64,000 nucleotides of DNA from JANNUT01 sp046331425 (GCA_046331425.1 JAXLQU010000012.1:62001-126000); one strand, 5' to 3'; positions 40,539 through 50,027 are shown, counted from the stretch's first letter. Translations and numbers: made by a program. The notes: generated by a model not told the origin, from the sequence alone.

Positions 40539-41446
40539 CGCCGACCGAATCCGACCACACACTCCCGCCACCACCATTCCCTGACGTTCCTGACGGCGAC
40601 TGCACGTTCGACCTGGTGCTCGGGGATGTCCGCGTCCGCGTGCAGAATCTGCCGACCGCCTGGGATCCCTACATCGCGACGGAATTCCACCTGTTCGCAC
40701 AGCGCCCGGACCGCGCTGCGACCCCCGATCTCACGCTGAGCTGTCGCTACGAACAGCGTGCGCCCGTGATTCCTGTGATCGGTGCCGGACAGTCGACTCA
40801 ACTGACGATCCGGCGTGATGGACCAGACCGCTACAGCTTGGCGTCGCATTGGCACGAAGCGACGATCGATCTGACCACGCGGCGCGGAACCCTCACGCTG
40901 GTGAGTCGTCAGTGGATCCAGTTTCGGATGTCGCTCGAGAACGCACTGCGCGTCGTCTTCCAGTTGGTGTTGATCGAACGCGGTTTGTTCCTGATGCACA
41001 CCGCCGCGATCGTCGATCGCTCGCGTGCGTTTCTGTTCTTCGGGCACTCCGGCGCCGGCAAGAGCACCGCAACCCGATTCTCCGCGCCCCGCCCGGCGCT
41101 CTCGGATGACATGGTCTTGGTGGATTTGCGCGGCGCTGCGCCGACCGCCGAGGCGGTGCCGTTCTATGGGGCGATGCCGCGCGCGCTGCGGCATGCGGGA
41201 CGCTATCCGATCGCGGCGGCGCTGCGCTTGCGACAAGCCCCGGATGATCGGCTGGAACGGCTGAGCCTGGCGCGCGCGGTTGCAACGGTCGGCGGCAGCG
41301 TGCCGTTCGTGCACGAGTTCGGGGTTGCGCACGAAGGACTCACGTCCTTGGTCGCACGATTCTGCACACATCTGCCGATCTACGATTTGCACTTCACCAA
41401 GAGCGCACGCTTTTGGGATGCGTTGAACCGCGAATTCCCGATCTAG
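40535..41446 (+). CDS. HPr kinase-like protein
   Basis: A 303-residue protein with the HprK/P-loop kinase fold. LFLMHTAAIV is followed by Walker A GHSGAGKST (170-178) and ALSDDMVLV (189-195), as in HPrK and its relatives. The N-terminal about 150 residues are divergent and lack the DRTSS-type HPr recognition elements. Such HPrK-like proteins occur in lasso and other RiPP clusters as peptide or precursor kinases, and also in PqqD-linked loci of unknown role. It overlaps the ZU5-like gene (ATGA) and converges with the Maf-like gene at a shared CTAG. A link to the RiPP-like locus 4 kb away is possible but unproven. Confidence 0.75.
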   Translation: MTPTESDHTLPPPPFPDVPDGDCTFDLVLGDVRVRVQNLPTAWDPYIATEFHLFAQRPDRAATPDLTLSCRYEQRAPVIPVIGAGQSTQLTIRRDGPDRYSLASHWHEATIDLTTRRGTLTLVSRQWIQFRMSLENALRVVFQLVLIERGLFLMHTAAIVDRSRAFLFFGHSGAGKSTATRFSAPRPALSDDMVLVDLRGAAPTAEAVPFYGAMPRALRHAGRYPIAAALRLRQAPDDRLERLSLARAVATVGGSVPFVHEFGVAHEGLTSLVARFCTHLPIYDLHFTKSARFWDALNREFPI

Positions 41447-42825
41447 TTGCCAGGGCCGAAACCGAGCTGCGCGCGATAGTCTCGCAGCCACGTTGCTCCT
41501 GCAGCGAGTCGTTCGCGCACGACGGTCTGAGGATCGGCGTTGAGGTCGAGAACGAAACCGGCGAGCAGGACGCCGCCCCACGAACCAGGGCGGCGCGCCA
41601 ACCACGCACCGAAACGCGCACGCCAGATCGAGGCCTCGGCCTGTTCGTCGCGCAATCGGTCGGCCAGATTGGAGAGCGCTCGCCACTCACGCGCGATCGA
41701 GTCCAATCCTTCGCGCAGCGTGCCTTCGATAGGGAGCGTCGCATCCTCGACTCGCGCGGCGATCGCCTCCTCTGCAGGCACGTCGATCGTGACGGTCGCT
41801 GCGGGTAGGTCGCAGGCTTCGGCCTCGGTCGTTCCACTGATTCGCGCCGCACCGCGGCCAGCGACGTTGATCACCCGCGTACGGGCGCGCAGTTGATTCA
41901 CGATCCCTTCGAGGTTCGTGCGATACGACACGAGCAATGCGCTGGAACGGACCGGTTCGCCGGCAAACCCCTCGATCTCGAGGGACTCACCCGCCGCCTC
42001 GCCGAAGCGTGGACTGGTCGCGCCCTGAGCATGATCGGCATCGGCTTGCTGCGAGAAATCGAGTCCCGCCACCACGATTTCGCGACACCCCAGGTGGGCG
42101 GCCAAGAGCACCGCAAAGGCACCCACATTGCCGCCGCTGGCAAGCGTCGCCGCACGTCCTGCAAACCGAGTGAACCACGCGTTCTCGGACAGATCGGCGC
42201 GAATGAGCGTGTAGGCAGGCGCTCGCCAATGCGCTGGATGTCCATGCTGAGCCAAGACCATCACCGCGGTGGAAAGATCGACAGGCGACGCAAACTGTTC
42301 GGATCGATCTTGCCCCTCGATCAGGCAGGCGATGTTCGGTGCGATGCCGAGCCGTTGTAGCGGCAGCAACGCCGAGCCGGCTGCAATCGTGATCGCTCCC
42401 GAGCACAAGCGCGGCAGTTCCGGCGCCACCCGGTCGAGCGATGGACCGGCACCCAGCACAACGGCGCGCGTCCCGGGAAAACACCCCGCGAGTCGTGAGG
42501 CGGACGGTCTTGACAGCAGTGCTCTGCCGCCCCGCAGGATGTTGTCGAGCCACTCGTCACTCTTGCTCCGGAACGTCCCGACCGTTTGCGCGAAAACGCT
42601 GCCTCCCACCTGCATCGCTTGCTGCAGCCATTGGTCGTCGGCCTCGACCAAGCGCTGGCGCACCTGACGTCCCGACAACAGGGCGCGCGCGATCTGCTCG
42701 GAAGCGCTGCGCAGGTCCACCGACTCCGTCACCGTAATGATCTCCAATTCGGGATGCGTCGCTTTGAGCCTCCTCAACGGCGGATCCCAGCCGTTGGTAA
42801 CCAAGAGCGGGAGCGGCGTTTTCAC
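41443..42825 (-). CDS. DUF115/Maf-like flagellin-glycosylation-type protein
   Basis: A 460-residue protein with the DUF115 (MAF_flag10 / 6-hydroxymethylpterin-like) core: GTRAVVLGAGPSLDRVAPEL, IACLIEGQDRSEQF, and GNVGAFAVLLAAHLGCREIV ending VVAGLDFSQ. Members transfer nonulosonic acids onto flagellin or other proteins in several bacteria; other members have unknown roles. GTG start overlaps the uvrC stop. No flagellar gene is in the window, although a chemosensory trio is at the other end. Substrate unknown. Confidence 0.75.
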   Translation of the reverse strand: MKTPLPLLVTNGWDPPLRRLKATHPELEIITVTESVDLRSASEQIARALLSGRQVRQRLVEADDQWLQQAMQVGGSVFAQTVGTFRSKSDEWLDNILRGGRALLSRPSASRLAGCFPGTRAVVLGAGPSLDRVAPELPRLCSGAITIAAGSALLPLQRLGIAPNIACLIEGQDRSEQFASPVDLSTAVMVLAQHGHPAHWRAPAYTLIRADLSENAWFTRFAGRAATLASGGNVGAFAVLLAAHLGCREIVVAGLDFSQQADADHAQGATSPRFGEAAGESLEIEGFAGEPVRSSALLVSYRTNLEGIVNQLRARTRVINVAGRGAARISGTTEAEACDLPAATVTIDVPAEEAIAARVEDATLPIEGTLREGLDSIAREWRALSNLADRLRDEQAEASIWRARFGAWLARRPGSWGGVLLAGFVLDLNADPQTVVRERLAAGATWLRDYRAQLGFGPGN

Positions 42826-44639
42826 GGCGGCGACTCCGTGCCGTCTGCCGCGAGTGCGGCGCGCAGCTTGGCGGCACGCGCTCGGCCGATGGCGGCGCAG
42901 AGCGCCTCATCGGAAGCGAGCCTGACCCCCTCGACGGAACCGAACTGCACCAACAATCGTCGCGCCAGCACCGCTCCGATCCCATCGATCTTGGTGAGCG
43001 TCGACGCCCGCATCGGCTTGCCGCGCGCACGTCGATGACGCGACAGCGCGAAGCGATGGGCCTCGTCACGCACCTGTTGGATCAAATACAGAGCCGGATC
43101 GTGACGATCCAGACGCAGTGGCGCCTCGCGTCCGGGCAGGAAGATCTCTTCTTGCTGTTTGGCGAGCGAGATGAATGGAACGCCGCCGACACCGACCTCC
43201 TCCAGCGCGGCACGCGCCGCGCCGAGTTGGCCCTTGCCGCCGTCGATCAGGATCAGATCGGGCAAGCGTTTCCCCTCGCGCTGCAGGCGGGCATAGCGTC
43301 GGCCCACGACCTCTCGCATCGCGGCGTAGTCGTCGCCCGCTTCCGCGACTTTGACGCGGAAGATTCGGTAGTCGGCCTTCTTCGGTTTGCCACCTTCGAA
43401 CACCACCATCGAGGCGCGCGGCTCGGTCCCTTGCGTGTGGCTGATATCGAACCCTTCGATTCGGAACGGCGGTTCGTCCAGGCCCAGCAGCGTGCGCAAC
43501 GCCTCCAAGACCTCGACGCCATGGCCGTGCTGCTGGCGGAAGCGAGCCTCGAATGCCAGTTGTGCATTTTGCGCGACGACGTCGAGGAAGCGTCGCGTTT
43601 CTCCTTGTACCGTGGCACGCAGCGCCACCTTGCTGCCGCGCCGGCGCCGCAGGTACTCCTCCAGCAACGCTCGGTCTTGCGGCCAGCGCGGCAAGACGAT
43701 CTCGGGCGGTGGCTCTTCGCCGGCATAGAACTGAGGCAGCAATGCGTCGTAGAACGTTTCGGCATCGGGAGCCGTCTCGAAGGTGAACTCGCGGCGATTG
43801 ATCACCTTCCCATCGCGCATCTGGAACACTTCCAACGCTGCCTGCTCCCCTTCCCGGTACTCCGCCCAGAAGTCGATCGACTCGAGCCCGGAAGAGATCA
43901 TTCCCTGCTTCTGTGACAGAAACTCGAGCGAGCCGAGCATGTCGCGGTAGTGTGCGGCCCGTTCGAACTGGAGCGCATCGCTCGCCTCTTTCATGCGACT
44001 CGTGACGGTCTGCGCGAGTTCGTCGTGCCGGCCTTCCAAGAACAGCCGCGCTTGCGATACCCGTTCGGCATACTCGATCGGATCCGCTTTACCGGCGCAG
44101 GGAGCCAGACACTGGTTGAGGTGGTAGTAGAGGCACGGCCGTTGCTTTCCATCGAACGGCAGCTGGCAGTTCGCGACCTGAAAAAAGCGCGGGATCATGC
44201 GCAGCGTGCGCCAGGCGTGACTGGAGGGGAGGAAGGGCCCGTAGAACTGGTTGCCATCCGGTTTCGGGCGCCGCACCAAGTTGACGCGCGGGAACGGATC
44301 CTGACTCGTCAGCTTCAGGTATGGGAACGACTTGTCATCGCGCAACAGGATGTTGTAGCGCGGGTGATGCTGCTTGATCAGGTTGCTTTCCAGGATCAGC
44401 GCCTCGACCTCGCTCGACACGACGATGAAATCGAGCGTGGCCGTCTCGGCTACCAGCGCCAACGTCTTGGGAGCATGCTGCGCAGATGGCTGAAAGTACG
44501 AGCGCACGCGCGGACGCAGCGATCGAGCCTTCCCGACGTACAGCAGCGTGCCGCCAGCGTCGTAGTAGCGATAGCAGCCGGGCGCCTCCGGCAGTCGTGC
44601 CAGCGCCTCGACGATCTGAGCCGGGAGTCCTTCGCGCAC
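42822..44639 (-). CDS. uvrC: UvrABC system protein C (excinuclease)
   Basis: A 605-residue nucleotide-excision-repair nuclease. The N-terminal GIY-YIG domain has LPEAPGCYRYYDAGGTLLYV and GKARSLRPRV, followed by a Cys-rich CLYYHLNQCLAPCAGK. A UVR motif lies near 200 (MKEASDALQFERAAHYRD). The RNase H-like nuclease part (about 385-540) has IEGFDISHTQGTEPRASMV and LPDLILIDGGKGQL. A C-terminal helix-hairpin-helix repeat follows (TKIDGIGAVLARRLL, FGSVEGVRLASDE). UvrC makes the dual incisions around lesions presented by UvrB. It is 43 bp after uvrB and overlaps the Maf-like gene. Confidence 0.95.
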   Translation of the reverse strand: MREGLPAQIVEALARLPEAPGCYRYYDAGGTLLYVGKARSLRPRVRSYFQPSAQHAPKTLALVAETATLDFIVVSSEVEALILESNLIKQHHPRYNILLRDDKSFPYLKLTSQDPFPRVNLVRRPKPDGNQFYGPFLPSSHAWRTLRMIPRFFQVANCQLPFDGKQRPCLYYHLNQCLAPCAGKADPIEYAERVSQARLFLEGRHDELAQTVTSRMKEASDALQFERAAHYRDMLGSLEFLSQKQGMISSGLESIDFWAEYREGEQAALEVFQMRDGKVINRREFTFETAPDAETFYDALLPQFYAGEEPPPEIVLPRWPQDRALLEEYLRRRRGSKVALRATVQGETRRFLDVVAQNAQLAFEARFRQQHGHGVEVLEALRTLLGLDEPPFRIEGFDISHTQGTEPRASMVVFEGGKPKKADYRIFRVKVAEAGDDYAAMREVVGRRYARLQREGKRLPDLILIDGGKGQLGAARAALEEVGVGGVPFISLAKQQEEIFLPGREAPLRLDRHDPALYLIQQVRDEAHRFALSRHRRARGKPMRASTLTKIDGIGAVLARRLLVQFGSVEGVRLASDEALCAAIGRARAAKLRAALAADGTESPP

Positions 44640-44682
44640 GAGGAGATTGTAGACGCAGCACGGTGCGGCGTACCGCGCGGCG

Positions 44683-46686
44683 CTACCCTTCGAGCTCTCG
44701 CGCGCGTAACGCCTTGATCCGATCGCGCAATTCGGCGGCGCGCTCGAACTCCATATCGGCCGCGAAGGCGTACATCTGTTTCTCGAGCGAGTCGATCTCG
44801 CGAACCAACTCCGCCAAGGTCATCGGTGGCTCGTCGTCTTCGTCGCGCTCGAACGCCACGCTGAGGTAGTCGCGCTCGAACACCGAGCCGAGCACGTCGT
44901 CGATCTGCTTCAGGATCGTCTGCGGCGTGATGCCGTGAGCCTCGTTGTAGTGGGCCTGCTTGCGTCGGCGCCGATCGGTCTCATCGATCGCGCGTTGCAT
45001 GCTGTCGGTGACCCGATCGGCGTACAGGATCACCGTCCCATTCACGTTGCGCGCAGCGCGCCCCATGGTTTGGATCAGCGACGTGGCCGAGCGCAGGAAC
45101 CCTTCCTTGTCGGCGTCGAGCACCGCGACCAGTGAGACCTCGGGGAGGTCGAGCCCTTCGCGCAACAGGTTGACGCCGACGAGGACATCGAACGCTCCTT
45201 GACGCAGTTCCCGAATGATCCTGACCCGATCGAGCGTCTGCACATCGGAGTGCAGGTACTCGACCTTGACCCCGACGTCCTTGTAGTAGTTGCTCAACTC
45301 CTCCGCCATCCGTTTGGTCAGCGTTGTGACGAGGGTCCGCTCGCCGATCGCTGCGCGGCGACGAACCTCCGCCAACAGGTCGTCGACCTGACCCTCGACG
45401 GGACGGATCAAGACTTGCGGATCGCACAGGCCGGTAGGACGCACGACCTGCTCGGCGACGAGCCCTTCTGCCAGGCTCAACTCGTGGTCGCCAGGGGTGG
45501 CGCTGACGTAGATCGTCTGCGGCCGGAGCGCTTCGAACTCTTCGAACTTCAGCGGCCGGTTGTCGCGCGCCGACGGCAGGCGAAAACCCCACTCCACCAA
45601 GGTCTGCTTGCGCGACATGTCGCCGTTGTACATCGCACGGAGTTGCGGAACGGTTTGATGCGATTCGTCGATGATCATCAAGGCGTCTTTGGGGAGATAG
45701 TCGATCAGCGTCGGCGGCGGCTGCCCTGGTTCACGCCCCGTCAGATGCCGCGAGTAGTTCTCGATCCCTTGGCAGTACCCCACCTCTTGCATCATCTCCA
45801 GGTCGAACAACGTGCGCTGCCCCAAGCGCTGCGCCTCGAGCAGCTTGTTCAACTCGTGAAGTTCCTTGAGCCGTTGGTCGAGTTCCTCGCGGATCGTGCC
45901 GAAGGCGCGCTTCAGCCGCACCTCAGGTGTGACGTAGTGTGAATTGGGATAGATGTTCGTCGATTCGAGTGCTTTGATCGTGACCGCGCGCAACGGATCG
46001 ATCGAACGTAGGCGGTCGATCTCGTCCCCGAAGTACTCCACCCGCACGGCGATGTCATCGTAGGCGGGCCAGACATCGAGCGTGTCACCCAACACGCGAA
46101 ACGAGCCAGGTCGAAGATCTCCGCTGGTTCTCTCGTACTGGATGTCGACCAGTTGTCGCACCAGCTTGTCGCGAGGCATCCCCGGTCCCGGTTCCAGCAG
46201 CAATGACATTCCTTGATACGAGTCGGGCGACCCGAGACCGTAGATGCACGAAACCGAGGCCACGATGATCACGTCGCGGCGTTCGAACAGCGAGCGCGTC
46301 GCCGAGTGGCGTAAGCGATCGATCTCCTCGTTGATCTGCGCGTCTTTCTCGATGAAGGTGTCGGATTGCGGGATGTACGCCTCGGGCTGGTAGTAGTCGT
46401 AATAACTCACGAAGTACTCGACCGCGTTGTCGGGGAAAAAGCGCTTGAATTCACCATACAGTTGCGCCGCGAGAGTCTTGTTGTGAGCGATCACGAGCGC
46501 GGGCCGCTGCACCAGCGCCAAGGTCTGCGCAATCGTGAAGGTCTTGCCTGACCCGGTGACGCCCAACAGCACATGATCGCGGCGGCCGGTGCGCAAACCA
46601 TCGACCAGTTGCGCAATCGCCGCCGGCTGATCTCCTGCCGGCTCCCAGTCGGCGACCAAATGAAACCCGGCAGGCGGGAGTGACAT
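44683..46686 (-). CDS. uvrB: UvrABC system protein B (helicase)
   Basis: A 667-residue damage-verification helicase. Walker A LGVTGSGKTFTIAQ near residue 41 and a beta-hairpin region YYDYYQPEAYIPQSDTFIEK. Helicase motifs follow, including IDESHQTVPQ, VSATPGDHEL, VGVNLLREGLDLPEVSLV and QTMGRAARNVNG. A C-terminal UVR motif (EMEFERAAELRDRIKALR-type) binds UvrC. It loads onto DNA with UvrA and recruits UvrC. ATG at 46686, 3 bp after the lysS stop, so the three genes are one transcript. Confidence 0.97.
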   Translation of the reverse strand: MSLPPAGFHLVADWEPAGDQPAAIAQLVDGLRTGRRDHVLLGVTGSGKTFTIAQTLALVQRPALVIAHNKTLAAQLYGEFKRFFPDNAVEYFVSYYDYYQPEAYIPQSDTFIEKDAQINEEIDRLRHSATRSLFERRDVIIVASVSCIYGLGSPDSYQGMSLLLEPGPGMPRDKLVRQLVDIQYERTSGDLRPGSFRVLGDTLDVWPAYDDIAVRVEYFGDEIDRLRSIDPLRAVTIKALESTNIYPNSHYVTPEVRLKRAFGTIREELDQRLKELHELNKLLEAQRLGQRTLFDLEMMQEVGYCQGIENYSRHLTGREPGQPPPTLIDYLPKDALMIIDESHQTVPQLRAMYNGDMSRKQTLVEWGFRLPSARDNRPLKFEEFEALRPQTIYVSATPGDHELSLAEGLVAEQVVRPTGLCDPQVLIRPVEGQVDDLLAEVRRRAAIGERTLVTTLTKRMAEELSNYYKDVGVKVEYLHSDVQTLDRVRIIRELRQGAFDVLVGVNLLREGLDLPEVSLVAVLDADKEGFLRSATSLIQTMGRAARNVNGTVILYADRVTDSMQRAIDETDRRRRKQAHYNEAHGITPQTILKQIDDVLGSVFERDYLSVAFERDEDDEPPMTLAELVREIDSLEKQMYAFAADMEFERAAELRDRIKALRARELEG

Positions 46687-46689
46687 CCG

Positions 46690-48231
46690 CTAGCTGCGGC
46701 TTACGGCGTCGAACCGATCCGCAACCCACCCCGGTCCGAGAAACGCGATGAAGGCCCCGGCACGCGGTCCGCGCTCTCTGCCGAGCAGCGCTTTGTAGAT
46801 CGCCTCGAAGGCTCGCTTCGATCCGATCCCATCGTCGGTCTGAGCGCACGCGAACACCGCGTTGTGGATCGCTTCCCCGTCTGTCAAATCGCGGATCGCA
46901 GCGGCGAACTTGCCGAGGAACCGCTTGTGCTCGGCGGAAAGCGCGCGCGCAGCGTCGGGAATCTCGCGCGAGACTTCGACTCGTTGCTCGTCGGGTGCGA
47001 AGCGTTCGATCCAGACGCGCGCCATCTGGACGCGCTGTGCCACCGCCTCGGGATCGAGCGACTCGTAGCCGTTCTGGGTCAGGATCGCGAGCGTGCGCGG
47101 CACGTCGAACTGCGCGATCTGCGCCACCAGGACCAAATGCTTGAACGGCACGCCGACCGGTTTGAATCCCGCGGCGCGCGACAACGCCAACGCGCGATCA
47201 TCGCGTTCGGACGCCGAGGCGTCGTCGACCTCATCGACCATCTTCAGAAGCGGCAATCCTGGATCGAAGTTGATCCCTCTCCCGGGTCGCGTCTTCATCA
47301 CCAGATAACGCACGACTTCGGGCGGAACCATCGTCAAGAGGTCCGCGGCCGAGAGCACATTCCCTTTGCTCGAGGACATGTCGCCTTGCCCTTTGAGCGC
47401 AATCCACTCGTAGACCAATGGGTAGGGCGGCTCACAGGCGAACAGATGCCGGCAGAAGGCGACACCGGTGTCGTAGCTGCCGCCGCGCGAGGCGTGGTCC
47501 TTGCCGAACGGCTCGGCGTTGACGCTCAGCGCCTTCCAACGCGCGGGCCAGTCGACGCGCCAGGTCAGTTTGCCGCCGGTCCGTGCCGGCTGGGTCGTAT
47601 CGGTCTTGCAGGCGGAGCAGTGCGAGGTGATGTTTCCTGCTGCTCGGTCCCAGGAGAGAACCTGACTCTTGTCGAGCCGACGACAGTTCACGCAGCGAGG
47701 GTTCCACGGCGACCAACCCGGCTTCTCCTCGGCCCCGGTCACCTCTTGGAGCAATCGCGCCAACGTGGCCGAGCCTTCCAGCGCGGTGAAGATCACGTCA
47801 TCCATCTTTCCCGAGGCATACAGCGCGTTGGCCGGCACGATCTCGACATCGACGCGCAACAGCTTCAGCGCTCCGAGGAATGGCTGCAGGAAATAGTCAT
47901 CGTAGGTTCCCTGGCCGTCGGGCGCAGGGAGCTCGCACAACGAGTGCCCAATGCGCGGCTCGTACACGCTCGAATCGAGGAACGGATAGACCTTGCGCAG
48001 CGGATCGAGGTTGTCGACGACGAATACCAACCGAGCCGGCACACCTTTGTCGCGCAAGGCACGTGTCAGCGCGTCGCCGGTGAGGATCTCGCGCAGGTGG
48101 CCGATATGAAATTGACCGGACGGCGAGATGCCGGTGCAAACGACAGGCTTCGGCACACCACGCTCCATGACATCTTCGGCAGCGCGGTCGGCCCAGTGCT
48201 TCTCGACGGGTGATTCCTGATGCTCAGTCAT
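46690..48231 (-). CDS. lysS: Lysyl-tRNA synthetase, class I
   Basis: A 513-residue class I lysyl-tRNA synthetase, the form found in most archaea, spirochaetes, alphaproteobacteria and scattered others. The HIGH element is SGQFHIGHLRE (near 42), the KMSKS element is GDMSSSKGNV, and a zinc-type cluster CVNCRRLDKSQVLSWDRA with HCSAC lies between. It charges tRNA-Lys with lysine. ATG at 48231 has GAGGGA upstream. It heads the lysS-uvrB-uvrC set. The class I form is a useful phylogenetic marker for the organism. Confidence 0.95.
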   Translation of the reverse strand: MTEHQESPVEKHWADRAAEDVMERGVPKPVVCTGISPSGQFHIGHLREILTGDALTRALRDKGVPARLVFVVDNLDPLRKVYPFLDSSVYEPRIGHSLCELPAPDGQGTYDDYFLQPFLGALKLLRVDVEIVPANALYASGKMDDVIFTALEGSATLARLLQEVTGAEEKPGWSPWNPRCVNCRRLDKSQVLSWDRAAGNITSHCSACKTDTTQPARTGGKLTWRVDWPARWKALSVNAEPFGKDHASRGGSYDTGVAFCRHLFACEPPYPLVYEWIALKGQGDMSSSKGNVLSAADLLTMVPPEVVRYLVMKTRPGRGINFDPGLPLLKMVDEVDDASASERDDRALALSRAAGFKPVGVPFKHLVLVAQIAQFDVPRTLAILTQNGYESLDPEAVAQRVQMARVWIERFAPDEQRVEVSREIPDAARALSAEHKRFLGKFAAAIRDLTDGEAIHNAVFACAQTDDGIGSKRAFEAIYKALLGRERGPRAGAFIAFLGPGWVADRFDAVSRS

Positions 48232-48265
48232 GCTTCCCTCGCGACGGACGCGGCAGAATAGGGGC

Positions 48266-48466
48266 TTACTGCGACGCGCTCAACCCGCGCAGCGCTAAAG
48301 GGAGCTGATCGGTCCAGCGGGAGAACGGGACATCGGATCGATCTACCCCAAGGCGCTCTACGAACCGGTTCCCTCGGTCCTGGACCGTCGCTGAGACGTC
48401 GAACGCACGCTGTGAGATCGACTCCCCCGCGCGAAATGAGCGCACCAGGCTTGAACACTCCCGCAC
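48266..48466 (-). CDS. Possible small protein upstream of lysS (unsupported)
   Basis: A 66-codon frame with GTG start, no clear SD, running toward lysS and ending 34 bp before it. Composition reads like protein (ECSSLVRSFRAGESISQRAF, DRGNRFVERLGVDRSDV) and third positions are GC-rich, but the surrounding 298-bp gap (48232-48529) has no other evidence for coding. It could equally be the lysS leader or promoter region of the divergent regulator. Confidence 0.25.
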   Translation of the reverse strand: MRECSSLVRSFRAGESISQRAFDVSATVQDRGNRFVERLGVDRSDVPFSRWTDQLPLALRGLSASQ

Positions 48467-48529
48467 CAGTGTGGTAACTAAGCGCCGCGCGCACAGCGCG
48501 GACGGGCAGGCATCGAAAGGGGCACGCGA

Positions 48530-49174
48530 GTGATTGGCACAACGCAAGGGGCGGACCATCCCTTGATGACATTGCGTCAGGCGGCAGAGCACACCGGGTT
48601 ATCGGCCACGACTCTCCGCCGGTACATCAAGTCGGGGCGTCTACGCGCCCGCTTGATACCAGGACGTTACGGGCCCGAATACGTCGTGACCGAGGACGAC
48701 CTCGGCGCTGCGCGTCTCCTGGAAGAGATCGATGCCGGTCTCGACGTTGCTTCCGGCGCGACCGCGCATTCCGGCTTGCCGGTGACCGCGACGCTCGGTG
48801 CGGACGCCGTCCCGGGCCTGATGTATCGCGAACTGATGATGAAGCACGAGCAGTTGCTGGTGCAGTACGGAATGCTGCGGGTCAGTGGTCAACAACTGTA
48901 CGAGCTGCGGCAGGAGGCTGAGCGTCGCGCCCGCGAGGCGGAAGAAGCGACCGCCGAGTTGTCACGAATCCGCGATCGGCATGCGCGTGAGCTTGGCGAA
49001 TTGAAAGCGCGTCAACGTCAAGCCGAGTTGACCGTCGCTGAGAAAGACGAAGAGGTGCGACAGCTACGATCGCAGATCCTGCGCACCGAGATCGCACAAC
49101 GCAACGCTCAAACGGCGCAGTCGATCGATTCGCAGTTCGCGCGCGCCGTTGCGACAACCCCTGCCGACCACTGA
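48530..49174 (+). CDS. MerR-like helix-turn-helix protein with coiled-coil tail
   Basis: A 214-residue protein. Residues 13-45 form a winged-HTH of the MerR/excisionase type (MTLRQAAEHTGLSATTLRRYIKSG), followed by a short DNA-binding wing. From about 97 the chain is a long charged coiled coil (YELRQEAERRAREAEEATAE to ELKARQRQAELTVAEKDEEV), probably for dimerisation or membrane association. GTG at 48530 is used, with a weak AAAGGGG upstream; ATG at 48566 is an alternative. It is divergent from lysS and ends with a terminator hairpin that spans the convergent methyltransferase stop. Confidence 0.72.
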   Translation: MIGTTQGADHPLMTLRQAAEHTGLSATTLRRYIKSGRLRARLIPGRYGPEYVVTEDDLGAARLLEEIDAGLDVASGATAHSGLPVTATLGADAVPGLMYRELMMKHEQLLVQYGMLRVSGQQLYELRQEAERRAREAEEATAELSRIRDRHARELGELKARQRQAELTVAEKDEEVRQLRSQILRTEIAQRNAQTAQSIDSQFARAVATTPADH

Positions 49175-49199
49175 TCGAGCACGGCAATCGGGAGAGGGT

Positions 49200-49236
49200 C
49201 TCGCCAGGTGACTAGATGGCCCTGGCGAGGTTTCCG
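49200..49236 (+). terminator. Candidate terminator of the HTH gene
   Basis: CTCGCCAGG (49200-49208) pairs perfectly with CCTGGCGAG (49221-49229) around a 12-nt loop; a T-rich stretch (TTTCCGTTT) follows on the plus strand. The loop contains the stop codon of the convergent methyltransferase gene, so one arm lies inside that gene. Confidence 0.6.
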
Positions 49237-49871
49237 TTTCTCGGCCGATCGGCCTTACGGAAGACGATCAGCCGCCAGAGCTTCAGCATGTTGACCCGTC
49301 GATGATCCTCGACCGACAGTTCAGGTAGGCCGAGCACGGAATCGACCGGAAGGTCGAGCCGAAAACCGACGCGGTGGGTCAGCGGAGAGAGGCGCTTTTC
49401 GACCCACCGACCCACCGGGTGACGACTGCCGAAGTGATTCAGCACGATCACCGTACCGCCCGGCTTGCAGACACGCGCCATCTCGGCAACGACGCGACGA
49501 GGATGCGGAACGACCGAGACGACGTAAGGCGCGTAGACGTGATGGAACGTGTCGTCGGGAAACGCGAGATGTGTCGCGTCCATGCGAATCAGCGAAACGT
49601 CCGCGGGGCGACCGTTGGCGTTCTTGTGCAGTCGATCTCGAGCCTCACGCAGCATCGGCCCGGAGAGATCGATCCCTACGGTACGCACCCCAGTCGGATA
49701 CAACGGCAGATTCAGCCCGGTTCCGATGCCAACCTCCAGCACACGATCACCCGGGTTGAGTTTCATGGCTCGGATCGACTCCAAGCGACCGGGCCGAAAC
49801 ACTTCATCGAACACCAAGTCATACACCGACGCATAACGGTCGTAGAACTTACCGATTGCTCGGACATTCAT
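49212..49871 (-). CDS. Class I SAM methyltransferase (PmtA/UbiE-like)
   Basis: A 219-residue methyltransferase. KFYDRYASVYDLVFDEVFRPGR precedes the SAM motif VLEVGIGTGLNLPLYP (about 44-60), then VGIDLSGPMLREARDRL and DATHLAFPDDTFHHVYAPYV. The YDRYASVYD start and VGIGTGLNLPLYP stretch match phosphatidylethanolamine N-methyltransferase PmtA and close relatives, so phospholipid head-group methylation (toward phosphatidylcholine) is plausible but not certain. ATG at 49871 has GGAGGA eight bases upstream. It is divergent from mrp. Confidence 0.78.
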   Translation of the reverse strand: MNVRAIGKFYDRYASVYDLVFDEVFRPGRLESIRAMKLNPGDRVLEVGIGTGLNLPLYPTGVRTVGIDLSGPMLREARDRLHKNANGRPADVSLIRMDATHLAFPDDTFHHVYAPYVVSVVPHPRRVVAEMARVCKPGGTVIVLNHFGSRHPVGRWVEKRLSPLTHRVGFRLDLPVDSVLGLPELSVEDHRRVNMLKLWRLIVFRKADRPRNGNLARAI

Positions 49872-49985
49872 CGATACCGTCCTCCGGCCGACGGCGTCGG
49901 CTTCGGTCTCACCGATACGATCGCGGAATGCTAGCACGAGCCGTTGCGATGCTTCCGAGAACGGGCTTGTCCGGGCCGGCGCCTC

Positions 49986-49991
49986 TATAAT
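49986..49991 (+). promoter_or_regulatory. Exact TATAAT in the mrp upstream region
   Basis: TATAAT, a perfect -10, lies 36 bp before the mrp GTG in an otherwise GC-rich 156-bp divergent gap. A -35 at standard spacing is not convincing (nearest TTGTCC is 13 bp upstream), so activator-dependent or extended -10 use is possible. Confidence 0.5.
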
Positions 49992-50027
49992 CTCGCCTTC
50001 CGCAGCCACGCGGGACGAGGGTCGAAC

